A stretch of 19,122 bases of DNA from Bordetella parapertussis. Lineage in GTDB: Bacteria > Pseudomonadota > Gammaproteobacteria > Burkholderiales > Burkholderiaceae_D. The notes beneath the pieces were generated by a model. The model was not told the origin of the DNA. It ran no database searches and worked only from the letters and a program-made list of their open reading frames with translations. How positions within the stretch are numbered: the first letter of the stretch is position 1; each line of letters opens with the position of its first letter. Both the position numbers and the translations under genes were made by a program. Shown here piece by piece: positions 7,414 to 15,260 of this stretch. The stretch lies in assembly GCA_945883145.1 (NCBI GenBank), contig CAMCXB010000047.1:1-19122 (forward strand), written 5' to 3'.

Positions 7414-9411
7414 TTAGTTCTTGACCATATTTTTCAATACCATCGCAACGCGACCAGATTCTTGTGACACCAGCATACGAATCAAAGCAACTTTATCATC
7501 ATAGCTGTTTGCAGTATCCAGCATATCAGCAGAGAAGGTCGGTTTCTTAGGCTTCATGCTTTGCATTCTAGCTTTGAGTTCTTCTAAGGACTCGCCGTCA
7601 TGTAGCTCGACTTCTTCTTCCTCTTCTTCTTCCTCTTCTTCTTCGCCGTCCTCTTCTTCTTCGCTTGCTGCTGCAGCCGCGGCTTCTGCTTCGGCGGCGG
7701 CTTTGGCAGCGGCTTCAGCGGCTTCTGCATCAGCGGCAGCTTTAGCAGCTGCGGCGGCATCTGCGGCGAGTTTGTTTTCATCCACCGGTGGTATTGCAGG
7801 CGGCATGATTTGCTGAATGGTTGGACCTTTCACCATCGGACGAACCACAGCGATTAAGAATACGATAATAACCAGTGCTGCGATCGCAATTTTAATGAAA
7901 TTCTGAATATCACTGTTCTCATACCATTGCTCTGGCTTGTAATTAATTTGTGATTCAAAACGTGCTGGTGCAACGGTTACGACGTCACCACGTTCTGCGT
8001 TATAACCAACTGAACTACGAACCAGATTCAACATACGATCGAGTTCTTCAGCGGTATAAGGAATTGTTTTAGGTGCATTTGGTGCAGCTGGTTTGCCATC
8101 TGCAGGTGGTGGTGCAGGACGCTCAGCCACTACTACCGCCACGCTTAAACGTGAAATCGTACCGAGTGATTTTTTCTCATGACGAACTGCACGATCCATT
8201 TCAAAGTTACGAGTTGATTTGGTGGTCGTAATTTCATTGTTTAACGGTTTCTTTTCATTGGTATCCGTGTTCACCGTCAGATTTGCATCAGGTGGTGGTG
8301 TATTACTTAATGCACCAGGTATACCTTCAGGATCGAGTTTGAATTTACGCTCAGTAGTCATCGCCTCTGAACGAGGTTTGACACCTTTATCTTTATTGTC
8401 AAAATCTTCTGTTGTGGTTTCAACGGTGTCGAAATCCAAAGTCAGATTGACTTGTGATTGAATATTGTTTTCACCAACCACTGGTCCCAATAAATTAGTG
8501 ACGCGATGACGATACTGATCTTCAGTGCGCATTTTGTGCTGCATCTGAGCGACGGTGAGTCCCATCGCTGCATCAACCGGATTTTCATCTGTCATCAAGT
8601 TACCTTGATCATCCACAATCGAGACGTTTTGTGGTGTGAGATAAGGCACACTAGAGGACACTAAATTAACGATTGCTTTTACCTGCGGTGTAGATACTGC
8701 ACGACCGGTATGCGGTGTCACAACGACAGAAGCTTTTGGTGTTGCGCGATCACGCACAAATACGCTTTGCTTAGGCAAAGCGAGATGTACACGGGCTGAT
8801 TTAATGGTGGAGATTTGCATAATGCTACGTGCAAGTTCTTGTTCCATCGCGGAGTTGTAATTGACTTGTTCCATGAACTGACTGGTGGTCATGGAAGAAC
8901 GATCTTTCAAAGAGTCCATACCAATTGGTTGGGCTTCTTTAGGTATGCCTTGTCCTGCCAAGAAAATACGCGCTTCGTAATAACGTGGCTCTGCCACCAT
9001 AATTTGACCCGTCGCTGTATCCAGCCTAGGTTTGAAGTCGCCTGCTTTTAATGCTTCCATTGCAGCTTGTTTATCGTTCTCTGTCATACCTGGCATGACG
9101 GCACGATACGGTACAGTTTGTGTTCCTTGATAAGCAACGAATGCAATCAGCAATACAAAAAGCAAAATGATCGCTGGTAGCGATCGACGTATGGAAGGTT
9201 GCTGAAGTACTTCTTCGACTTTACCGCGAAATGCCATGACGCCACCCGCTACACCTGTTAAGGGTGCGCTAGGATTATTCATCGTCGCTGGAAGTCCTGC
9301 GTTAGTTGCGGCCATGGGCATGGCACCTGCAGCTCCATCACCAGCATTGGAATTACCACTTGGTGGTAGCTGCGGTGGCATACCACCCATGTTCATCGTT
9401 GCTTCAGCCAT
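7414..9411 (-). CDS. fliF: Flagellar MS-ring protein FliF, enlarged
   Basis: FliF forms the MS-ring in the inner membrane, the base of the rod and the housing of the export gate. The protein is 665 aa versus about 550-570 usual. Residues 1-60 are a Gly/Met/Pro/Asn/Ala-rich tail, the first membrane helix is about 78-95, and the second about 505-525. The periplasmic ring-building motifs lie between them (for example ALPKQSVFVRD near 210 and TNLLGPVVGENN near 305). After the second helix come an Ala-rich stretch (549-582), a nearly pure Glu run (584-602) and the C-terminal FliG-binding tail (about 607-665). Ring core and tail look intact; the extra length is all low-complexity. The ATG at 9411 follows fliE by 46 bases with a weak GAGAG. 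A paralogue of its tail is encoded next. Confidence 0.96.
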   Translation of the reverse strand: MAEATMNMGGMPPQLPPSGNSNAGDGAAGAMPMAATNAGLPATMNNPSAPLTGVAGGVMAFRGKVEEVLQQPSIRRSLPAIILLFVLLIAFVAYQGTQTVPYRAVMPGMTENDKQAAMEALKAGDFKPRLDTATGQIMVAEPRYYEARIFLAGQGIPKEAQPIGMDSLKDRSSMTTSQFMEQVNYNSAMEQELARSIMQISTIKSARVHLALPKQSVFVRDRATPKASVVVTPHTGRAVSTPQVKAIVNLVSSSVPYLTPQNVSIVDDQGNLMTDENPVDAAMGLTVAQMQHKMRTEDQYRHRVTNLLGPVVGENNIQSQVNLTLDFDTVETTTEDFDNKDKGVKPRSEAMTTERKFKLDPEGIPGALSNTPPPDANLTVNTDTNEKKPLNNEITTTKSTRNFEMDRAVRHEKKSLGTISRLSVAVVVAERPAPPPADGKPAAPNAPKTIPYTAEELDRMLNLVRSSVGYNAERGDVVTVAPARFESQINYKPEQWYENSDIQNFIKIAIAALVIIVFLIAVVRPMVKGPTIQQIMPPAIPPVDENKLAADAAAAAKAAADAEAAEAAAKAAAEAEAAAAAASEEEEDGEEEEEEEEEEEVELHDGESLEELKARMQSMKPKKPTFSADMLDTANSYDDKVALIRMLVSQESGRVAMVLKNMVKN
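7606..7767 (-). repeat. Low-complexity tract in fliF (poly-Ala then poly-Glu)
   Basis: Simple-sequence DNA made of GCN and GAA/GAG codons encodes FliF residues 549-602. It links the second membrane helix to the FliG-binding tail as a long helical or flexible acidic spacer. The open frames on the other strand here are by-products of this composition. Confidence 0.75.
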
Positions 9412-9457
9412 GTTTTACTCTCTGTAAGGTCCTGCTATTCAATGAATTCTGTATTTA

Positions 9458-9805
9458 TTACACTGGCATGTTCATGATTTCTTCATAAGCACGCAAAATT
9501 TTGTTACGTACTTGAAGTGTGGCTTCAAAGGCAATCGATGATTTCTGCATCGCGAGAACAACATCGGTTAAGGGCACATCTTCACCACGGTCATAAGCTT
9601 CACGCATTGCACCTGCTTTCATCGCAACTTCATTATCTCTTTCTACTGCACTTTTAACGGCATCAAAAAATGTCGGCTTACCGACTTCGGGTGCTTCACG
9701 AGTCAGAACTGCAGGTGTATTTTTTCCTGCTGCATCCGTCTGATATTGACGAATGGTCGCTAACATGGAATGAATATTGGTCTGTGTGGTGACTCTATCT
9801 ATCAT
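9458..9805 (-). CDS. fliE: Flagellar hook-basal body complex protein FliE
   Basis: FliE is the adaptor between the MS-ring/export gate and the proximal rod, and is the first protein exported through the flagellar type III gate. This 115-aa protein has the normal length. The C-terminal two thirds are helical and carry the family signature DVVLAMQKSSIAFEATLQVRNK, ending in the typical AYEEIMNMPV tail. The N-terminal 45 residues are polar and variable, as usual for exported rod proteins; no cleavable signal is expected or seen. The ATG at 9805 has GGGGAG 8 bases upstream. It begins 17 bases after the flrC stop, so it is probably read from the flrC promoter as the first structural gene of the fliE-J run. 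Confidence 0.95.
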   Translation of the reverse strand: MIDRVTTQTNIHSMLATIRQYQTDAAGKNTPAVLTREAPEVGKPTFFDAVKSAVERDNEVAMKAGAMREAYDRGEDVPLTDVVLAMQKSSIAFEATLQVRNKILRAYEEIMNMPV

Positions 9806-9822
9806 GATTGATGCTCCCCGAT

Positions 9823-11229
9823 TTATCGAGCTGCCATTTGTGTCATACCGCGTTCACGGAATTGCGCCATCTTGTAACGCAATGAACGAGGACTAATACC
9901 CAGTTTTTTAGCCGCTTCTATACGACTACTAGTCGCTTCAATCGCAGCCATGATGGCTTGATATTCACTACTTTTTACTGCACTGGATAAATCAATTTGA
10001 TCAATGTTTTCTTTATTCAGCAGGAAAGGCATATGTGCTGAAATCAGTGGTTTGTTTTCAATGGTGTTAACCATCTCTATACGCGCTGTGACGTCGTCAA
10101 ACATGAGATCTGATTCAGTAATCATGTCGCCTGATGCAAGCACTAATGCACGCTGTACGACATTTTCTAATTCACGGACATTGCCAGGCCATGGATATTG
10201 CAAGAGCAATTCCATTGCTTCTGATGTTAATTGCATGGTGCGATCTGCTGGACCATAGGTCGCAAGAAATTGTGCAACTAAAGGCAAGATGTCACCTGGA
10301 CGTTCACGTAGCGGTGCGACTCTTAATTTGAATGCGCTGATACGGAAATATAAATCTTCACGGAATTCACGATTTTCAATCGCTTCACGTAAATCTTTAT
10401 TCGTTGCTGCAACTAGTCGTATATCTAAATCGATCGGTGCGGTTGCGCCTAAGCGAGTGATTTTTCTTTCTTGCAGTACGCGTAATAATTTTGTTTGTAA
10501 GTGATAGGGCATTTCAGCGATCTCATCTAAAAAGATGGTGCCGCCATTCGCTTGTTCAAATAAACCACGATGCTCTTTCAATGCGCCTGTGAATGCACCC
10601 TTCTCATGACCAAACAATAAATCTTCGATCAAATTCTCAGGCAATGCAGCACAGTTCATTGCCACGAAAGGACCATCACTACGTTGTGAGGCATCATGTA
10701 ACACACGTGCTAATACTTCTTTACCAGCTCCAGTTGGACCAACCACCAATGCAGAAACTTGTGTTTGTGCGACGCGCTTAGCCAGTTCTAATAAATGCTG
10801 ACTGACTGGGTCGACAAAAATAAAGGTGCGTGAACTCTTGCTAGCCAAAGTTGATTTAGTCGGCGCTAGTGATAACGCATTACGCCAGCATTCAGGCGAC
10901 CAGTCGTCTGAAGCAAGCACGTGATAAGCACCACGTCGCATCGCTTCTATACCTAGCTCTAAATGATTTCGATCAACGCGGCATAACACCGGAACTGCAT
11001 GACCAAAAGCCTGTGTCAGTTTTTTGACTTCTTCGAGCAAGCCGACATCATCCATTAAGCGGATGACGACAAGTCTGGCTTTCGCCAAGCCTTGCTTGAG
11101 ATCGTTTAACGTAGCAACAGGCAGAAGTTGCAAGCCCGCTTCCGCGAGTTGCTCACGTTCTAGAGTGCCTACTGCACTTTGTGGATCCAACCATAATGCT
11201 GGATGCGAGATATCTGTTATAGCGGTCAC
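9823..11229 (-). CDS. flrC: FlrC/FleR-type sigma-54 activator with degenerate receiver domain
   Basis: FlrC/FleR activates mid-to-late flagellar genes with sigma-54. The AAA+ domain is complete: Walker A GPTGAGKE (residues 164-171 from this start), the GAFTGA loop that touches sigma-54 (211-216) and Walker B FLDE (D235, E236). The C-terminal Fis-type helix-turn-helix (about 425-454) with LGISPRSLRYKM is typical of FleR/FlrC. The N-terminal 115 residues resemble a receiver, but Arg (R57, in VVIRLM) replaces the phospho-acceptor Asp and the conserved Lys is missing. The start is uncertain. ATG at 11262 gives 479 aa, but the sigma-54 promoter in front predicts a transcript starting near 11255. 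GTG at 11229 with AAAGG upstream is therefore preferred (468 aa). fliE follows after 17 bases. No kinase gene flanks it. Confidence 0.88.
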   Translation of the reverse strand: MTAITDISHPALWLDPQSAVGTLEREQLAEAGLQLLPVATLNDLKQGLAKARLVVIRLMDDVGLLEEVKKLTQAFGHAVPVLCRVDRNHLELGIEAMRRGAYHVLASDDWSPECWRNALSLAPTKSTLASKSSRTFIFVDPVSQHLLELAKRVAQTQVSALVVGPTGAGKEVLARVLHDASQRSDGPFVAMNCAALPENLIEDLLFGHEKGAFTGALKEHRGLFEQANGGTIFLDEIAEMPYHLQTKLLRVLQERKITRLGATAPIDLDIRLVAATNKDLREAIENREFREDLYFRISAFKLRVAPLRERPGDILPLVAQFLATYGPADRTMQLTSEAMELLLQYPWPGNVRELENVVQRALVLASGDMITESDLMFDDVTARIEMVNTIENKPLISAHMPFLLNKENIDQIDLSSAVKSSEYQAIMAAIEATSSRIEAAKKLGISPRSLRYKMAQFRERGMTQMAAR

Positions 11230-11265
11230 TTTGGATGCCTTTATTCCAATGAACAATTCCATTAG

Positions 11266-11281
11266 AGCAAGGCTCGTGCCA
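11266..11281 (-). promoter_or_regulatory. Sigma-54 promoter of flrC
   Basis: On the minus strand TGGCACGAGCCTTGCT matches the sigma-54 consensus TGGCAC-N5-TTGCW at every conserved position, with the GG and GC ten bases apart. The -12 C is at 11267, so transcription should begin near 11255, seven bases inside the ATG-initiated version of flrC. It would serve flrC and probably fliE-fliJ. Confidence 0.85.
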
Positions 11282-11417
11282 GCTGGAAATATGAGGTTTT
11301 ATGGGGTTTTTGGCGGGGGTGAACGACTATCCGACAGGGCTCACCATGTGAAGCAAGACGAAATTTTGACAGCTAGAGCAGTTTTTTGATGCTAAAAAGT
11401 TAATTTTTTCTGCCGAT

Positions 11418-12125
11418 TTATTCAGGACAGGATTTATAACCGCTATTTAAGCAATTTCCCGCCATAAATAAGGCATCTTCTAAATCTTTTGCAGGGATGC
11501 GCTTACCCGCTTGTGCCAATACCAGAGTGGCCTGACGTTCGCCATTGATACGGGCTAGTTCTGCCCATACCGCAGCTTTTTGTGGCTCTTTACGCCAGCC
11601 CTCGCCTGATAAATACAAGGAACTCGCCATTAATTGCGCAGCCGGATTGCCTTTTTTTGCAGCTTTTAAATACCAAGACAAAGCCACTGCCCCATCTTTT
11701 TTACCCGCCCATCCTTGGCGTTGGTATTCACCCATCATGTATTGCGCTTCAGGTAAACCTGTATTCGCAGCAGCGCTATACCAATGCAACGCTTGTGCTT
11801 GATTTTTCAACACGCCTCTGCCGTAGTGATGCAAGGTAGCTAAATTATATTGAGCCTGCGCTAAACCACCTTCGGCTGCTCGGGTGTACCAGAGCACGGC
11901 ATCGTTATAGTTTTGATTTACGCCTAATCCATGTTCATACAGATAAGCGAGATTGTTTTGCGCTAAGACATCGCCAGTTTCTGCGGCTTTACGCAATGCT
12001 CTTTGTGCTGTTGAATAATGTCCGCGTTCAATCGCCTTCATTGCTACTTGTACATCTGCTTGAACAGTTGTACTGAGAACGAGTAAGGGAAATACGAAGA
12101 GGGAAAAAACTAACTGTCGCATCAT
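11418..12125 (-). CDS. Secreted Sel1-repeat protein (possible MotX-like)
   Basis: A 235-aa protein with a clear N-terminal signal peptide (hydrophobic residues 4-22, likely cut after VQA) and about five Sel1-type TPR repeats from residue 30 to 200. Repeat marks include LAQNNLAYLYEHGLGV, AQYNLATLHHYGRGV and AQYMMGEYQRQGWAG. It ends with two cysteines (GNCLNSGYKSCPE). Sel1 repeats form protein-binding superhelices. The ATG at 12125 overlaps the stop of the upstream 78-aa gene as ATGA, so the two are coupled. MotX, a periplasmic stator-anchoring protein of polar flagella, has the same build (signal peptide plus Sel1 repeats, similar length). The place between flagellin and flrC makes that possible, but I cannot confirm it, and Sel1 proteins are common and diverse. 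Confidence 0.75.
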   Translation of the reverse strand: MMRQLVFSLFVFPLLVLSTTVQADVQVAMKAIERGHYSTAQRALRKAAETGDVLAQNNLAYLYEHGLGVNQNYNDAVLWYTRAAEGGLAQAQYNLATLHHYGRGVLKNQAQALHWYSAAANTGLPEAQYMMGEYQRQGWAGKKDGAVALSWYLKAAKKGNPAAQLMASSLYLSGEGWRKEPQKAAVWAELARINGERQATLVLAQAGKRIPAKDLEDALFMAGNCLNSGYKSCPE

Positions 12126-12358
12126 GCGAAGTTATTACGCTCTTTGGACTGAGCAGTAACTGGAGGAAGTGATTTAGACATAAAGCCTTGGCAGCGCTGC
12201 CCATCGGCGCGCAAAACTTCCAACGCTGGAGAGATACGACTTTTAAAGCCCATTAGCTTGCATGAATAAGGCAAGCTAGGATCCCAGCTGACAGCAAAAT
12301 AACGGCACTGCCAGCAATTTGGCGCGCCGTTCGTATCAGTCTGGTTTAAAGAATTCAT
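12122..12358 (-). CDS. Small four-cysteine conserved protein
   Basis: A 78-aa soluble protein of unknown function. It has CWQCRYF at residues 15-21, a third Cys in YSCKLMGFKS (about residue 33) and a fourth in ADGQRCQGF (about 55). A CxxC plus two later Cys suggests a small zinc-binding or iron-sulfur fold. The pattern looks like a conserved small family of proteobacteria that I recognise only as hypothetical. It overlaps both neighbours by ATGA (12355-12358 and 12122-12125), which strongly supports translation as the middle gene of a three-gene unit. No membrane segment or signal is seen. Confidence 0.75.
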   Translation of the reverse strand: MNSLNQTDTNGAPNCWQCRYFAVSWDPSLPYSCKLMGFKSRISPALEVLRADGQRCQGFMSKSLPPVTAQSKERNNFA

Positions 12359-12591
12359 TTTTTATTCCGTTTATCTCTTGCATCATGCCACGCACGGTAC
12401 ACAGCAGCAGCTAAGACACCTGCCAATATGGCGGATCCCAGCAACCCTTGCAAAAAATCTGCAAAGCTCATGTCAGGCGGCAAAAAGCGTTCGGGATGCA
12501 ACCCGATCAAACCCAAAAACAGGACAGCAACAACTAAGACAACTCGCAACAACCGAATCAAAATGCGGCGACGATTATCTTGCTCATTCAT
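12355..12591 (-). CDS. Small inner-membrane protein with two predicted helices
   Basis: A 78-aa protein with a basic start (MNEQDNRRRILIRLLR), a hydrophobic helix at about residues 16-27, a short loop with HPERFLPPDMS, a second helix at about 43-62 and a charged C-terminus (RAWHDARDKRNKK). A hairpin in the inner membrane is likely, with both ends cytoplasmic. Function is unknown. ATG at 12591 is preferred because GGGAG lies 6 bases upstream. The frame could also open at 12633 (92 aa), which would add 14 residues without a ribosome-binding site. Its stop overlaps the next start as ATGA. The region upstream to the flagellin stop (12592-12709) holds no sigma-54 site that I can see. Confidence 0.7.
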   Translation of the reverse strand: MNEQDNRRRILIRLLRVVLVVAVLFLGLIGLHPERFLPPDMSFADFLQGLLGSAILAGVLAAAVYRAWHDARDKRNKK

Positions 12592-12709
12592 CGTGAACTC
12601 CCATGACCTTAACCCTAAGGCATATTCTGTCATAGTTTTTTCACGCTTTCATCGTGTGAAGTGTTACAGAGCTAAGCTATTCGTTAGTGATTTACTCTAT
12701 CGCTCTCGT

Positions 12710-15187
12710 TTAACCCTGTAACAACTTCAACACAGTTTGCTGACTCATATTTGCCTGCGCTAATACTGCTGTAGCGGCCTGCTGCATGATCTGCGTTTTT
12801 GCTAACTCAGTACTTGCAGAAGCATAATCAGCATCTTCAATCTGACTACGTGAAGCACTCGAATTAATCGACACGCTAGTCAAGGTATCAGTAACGTAGG
12901 TCAGACGATTCATCACTGCACCCATGGTTGCGCGGGTTGCATTGACTTTATCCATTGCCTCGTCGAGTGCGTCCAGAACAGAGTTCGCTCCCTCAGGGGT
13001 ATTGATACGAATAGTCTTTACTTTGTCATCGACGTCAGAAGTAATTCTGCTTGTGATCGGGCCATTCTTACCGAAGTCAGCAAGGTCAATCGTAATAGTC
13101 TGATTAGCACTTGATCCTACTTGAAAGAACAAACGACCTGTCTTTGGCGGTTGCATCTTGCTATCAGCATCCGTCACTTCGCCACCAAATGTACCTGGTG
13201 TAAAGCCTAGACCTTCAAAGTTACCGGTTACGCCACTTGCGCCCGTCTCAATTTTGAAACGATCATGAGGAGGATGGCCAGGGCCACCGGAGATCGGCGC
13301 AAGTACAGGGCTAGAACCAAACAACTCTGGATCATTGAAAAGTGGACTTTGTGCAGCTAATTCAACACGACCATATGCAGTCGGAATACCGTCTAATAAG
13401 GCTTGGTCAGTCTCTTCTACACCAGTTGTAGTAACAACTGTGATGCCATCCAAACCTAATTCATTCGGATCTGTTAAATCTGCCGAAGAGTCGTTAACAA
13501 CACCGACAGACAAATTACGCCCATCAGAAGTTGTAAAGCTTAAGCGGTTACCTGTGGTCATTGATACATCAATGTTTGAATCAGACAAAACACGATTCAA
13601 CGCATCTTTCAAAAACTTCACACGGTCGCCAGGTGCAGCATAACTATCCGGCGCACTCACCTCTAAAGGAATTTTAGTGTCAGAAAAATCTAGCTGATAA
13701 CTAGGTTCCACAATCGGTGTGACTGCTTTATCGCCATAATTAATCGTGATGCTTTGACCATTCACATAGATGATTGAACTAACAGGTTCGCTCGTCAATG
13801 AGGTTGGATCACTCGTCGAATCACCTGCACCTTGAATAACTGGTCCTATTGCTTTTGCATTGACACCGGTTTCAGCAGATTTTGAATTAATCGCTGCGGC
13901 AATCGCAATCGCACTAGCACTTGGCGTACTGGTGGTTGAGTAATGTGAGTAAGGATCATCCACTGAAGCTGATGCTGGAATTGGTGTTCCATTGATACGT
14001 AGATCACCCTCATTCATTGGAATGATTTCAGCAGCACTGTTAGCGATTGGACGTGATGTCGTCACCATTTTCGCTACGTTTTGCGTATAGTCACCTTCTG
14101 GCAAACGTGCACGAGTGATGTCTTTTCCTAACTGACTGGTGAGCTTCACTTCAGCTTCAACTTTCGCTTCTAGTGAATAGGTACTTACCTGTACACCACC
14201 ACGTAAACCGAAGTAGCTTTCACCACTTGCATTCGTGTGATCACCAAAGAGTTGAACTTCTATGTTACGACCATCAATGGCTTCTAATGTGATCCCGCGA
14301 GTATCATCATTGGTGTCAATCGCTTTGACGCCAGTTTTTGCGCTAATTTCATTAATCGCAGCCACCATCGCAGCACGTGATTCACGAACGTTGTCTTTTA
14401 CCGAGGTGACATCTGGCGTTTTCCAACCATTAATCACTGCGAAACCTGTTGATCCACCTGGTGTCGGATCTTTAACTACAGGCACACCATTCATCACGTT
14501 ATCGTTCGCTACGGCTACTACACCCGTTTCCTTAGTGAGACGATTGATAGCAGCTGAAATCGCGATCGCTGAACCACCTGCATTGGTTTTTGGCGAAACC
14601 GTATCATCTTTAGCAAACGATGGATTAATCGTGATGCCATTAATGATCAAGTCACCAGTCTCAAGATTATCGACGACGGGATTACCGCTTCCATCATCCA
14701 CCGTATCGTGATATTCACCCGATGAGGTAATTTTATATACTGGTCTCTCGCCCACTCGCTGACCGACGCTGCCGTCAAGGATGGAAAAACCATTCCATTC
14801 GACCATTTTCGATGTGCGGTTTATCTCTTGCTTGAGCTGTTGGAATTCTAGATCAAGATAATCTCTTTGATCACTTGAATTCGTGTCCGTGATCGCTTGA
14901 ATAGCAAGTTCGCGCATACGCTGCATCATGTCGTTGATAGCGACGGTGCCACCTTCGGCAGTCTGTATCAGCGAAGTTGCATCGCCAGCATTTCGAATCG
15001 CCATATTTAATGAGCGAATCTGTTGCGTCATTCTGGTCGCGATTGCCATACCTGCAGCATCGTCCTTTGCCGAGTTAACGCGCTTACCAGTTGACAACTG
15101 GTTCATCGCTGTTGACAAGGCTCGGTCGGTGCCCTTCATGGCCGCCTGACTAAAGAGCGCTTTAACGTTTGTGTTGATGACTGACAT
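12710..15187 (-). CDS. fliC: Large flagellin with hypervariable repeat-bearing centre
   Basis: An 825-aa flagellin, the filament subunit, well above the usual 280-500 residues. The N-terminal D0/D1 region (about 1-140) begins MSVINTNVKALFSQ and includes LSTGKRVNSAKDDAAGMAIA. The C-terminal D1/D0 region (about 740-825) includes SRSQIEDADYASASTELAK and ends SQQTVLKLLQG. Both are highly conserved, so it should polymerise. The centre contains three flagellin-IN-like units built on (A)AINxxxxxTGVxA: near SAAINRLTKETGVVA, AAINEISAKTGVKA and AAINSKSAETGVNA. The first and third are preceded by GDLxINGxxI. The centre is Ser/Thr-rich, as expected for a glycosylated surface, and a Maf gene lies nearby. 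The ATG at 15187 has AAGGAG in front and a sigma-54 promoter 75 bases upstream. No flaG, fliD or fliS follows. Confidence 0.96.
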   Translation of the reverse strand: MSVINTNVKALFSQAAMKGTDRALSTAMNQLSTGKRVNSAKDDAAGMAIATRMTQQIRSLNMAIRNAGDATSLIQTAEGGTVAINDMMQRMRELAIQAITDTNSSDQRDYLDLEFQQLKQEINRTSKMVEWNGFSILDGSVGQRVGERPVYKITSSGEYHDTVDDGSGNPVVDNLETGDLIINGITINPSFAKDDTVSPKTNAGGSAIAISAAINRLTKETGVVAVANDNVMNGVPVVKDPTPGGSTGFAVINGWKTPDVTSVKDNVRESRAAMVAAINEISAKTGVKAIDTNDDTRGITLEAIDGRNIEVQLFGDHTNASGESYFGLRGGVQVSTYSLEAKVEAEVKLTSQLGKDITRARLPEGDYTQNVAKMVTTSRPIANSAAEIIPMNEGDLRINGTPIPASASVDDPYSHYSTTSTPSASAIAIAAAINSKSAETGVNAKAIGPVIQGAGDSTSDPTSLTSEPVSSIIYVNGQSITINYGDKAVTPIVEPSYQLDFSDTKIPLEVSAPDSYAAPGDRVKFLKDALNRVLSDSNIDVSMTTGNRLSFTTSDGRNLSVGVVNDSSADLTDPNELGLDGITVVTTTGVEETDQALLDGIPTAYGRVELAAQSPLFNDPELFGSSPVLAPISGGPGHPPHDRFKIETGASGVTGNFEGLGFTPGTFGGEVTDADSKMQPPKTGRLFFQVGSSANQTITIDLADFGKNGPITSRITSDVDDKVKTIRINTPEGANSVLDALDEAMDKVNATRATMGAVMNRLTYVTDTLTSVSINSSASRSQIEDADYASASTELAKTQIMQQAATAVLAQANMSQQTVLKLLQG

Positions 15188-15250
15188 ACTCAGTTTCTCC
15201 TTCCGGATTCTGTACGGGTACTACGATTCTGTAGGGAAAATCCCTTTTGT
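15188..15250 (-). promoter_or_regulatory. Flagellin mRNA leader with 5' stem-loop, direct repeat and strong RBS
   Basis: From the predicted start (near 15250) the RNA reads ACAAAAGGGATTTTCCCT; AGGGA-TTT-TCCCT (15245-15233) can fold into a hairpin only a few bases from the 5' end. Two copies of TACAGAATC (15233-15225 and 15214-15206) follow 19 bases apart. GGAAGGAGA sits just before the ATG. The structure could stabilise the message or be a CsrA-type target; neither is shown. Confidence 0.45.
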
Positions 15251-15260
15251 TCATTACCTA

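Noticed and set aside
7556..7816. 86-aa Ser/Ala-rich open frame on the plus strand
   Set aside because: It is the antisense of the poly-Ala/poly-Glu tract of fliF; simple codons there read open on both strands.
12592..12709. Hairpin TTCAC...GTGAA after the flagellin gene as a terminator, and TTAAACGAGAGCGATAG as a sigma-28 promoter
   Set aside because: The hairpin is short and followed on the minus strand by A, not T, residues. The promoter-like string lacks the 15-base spacing and a good -10 box.
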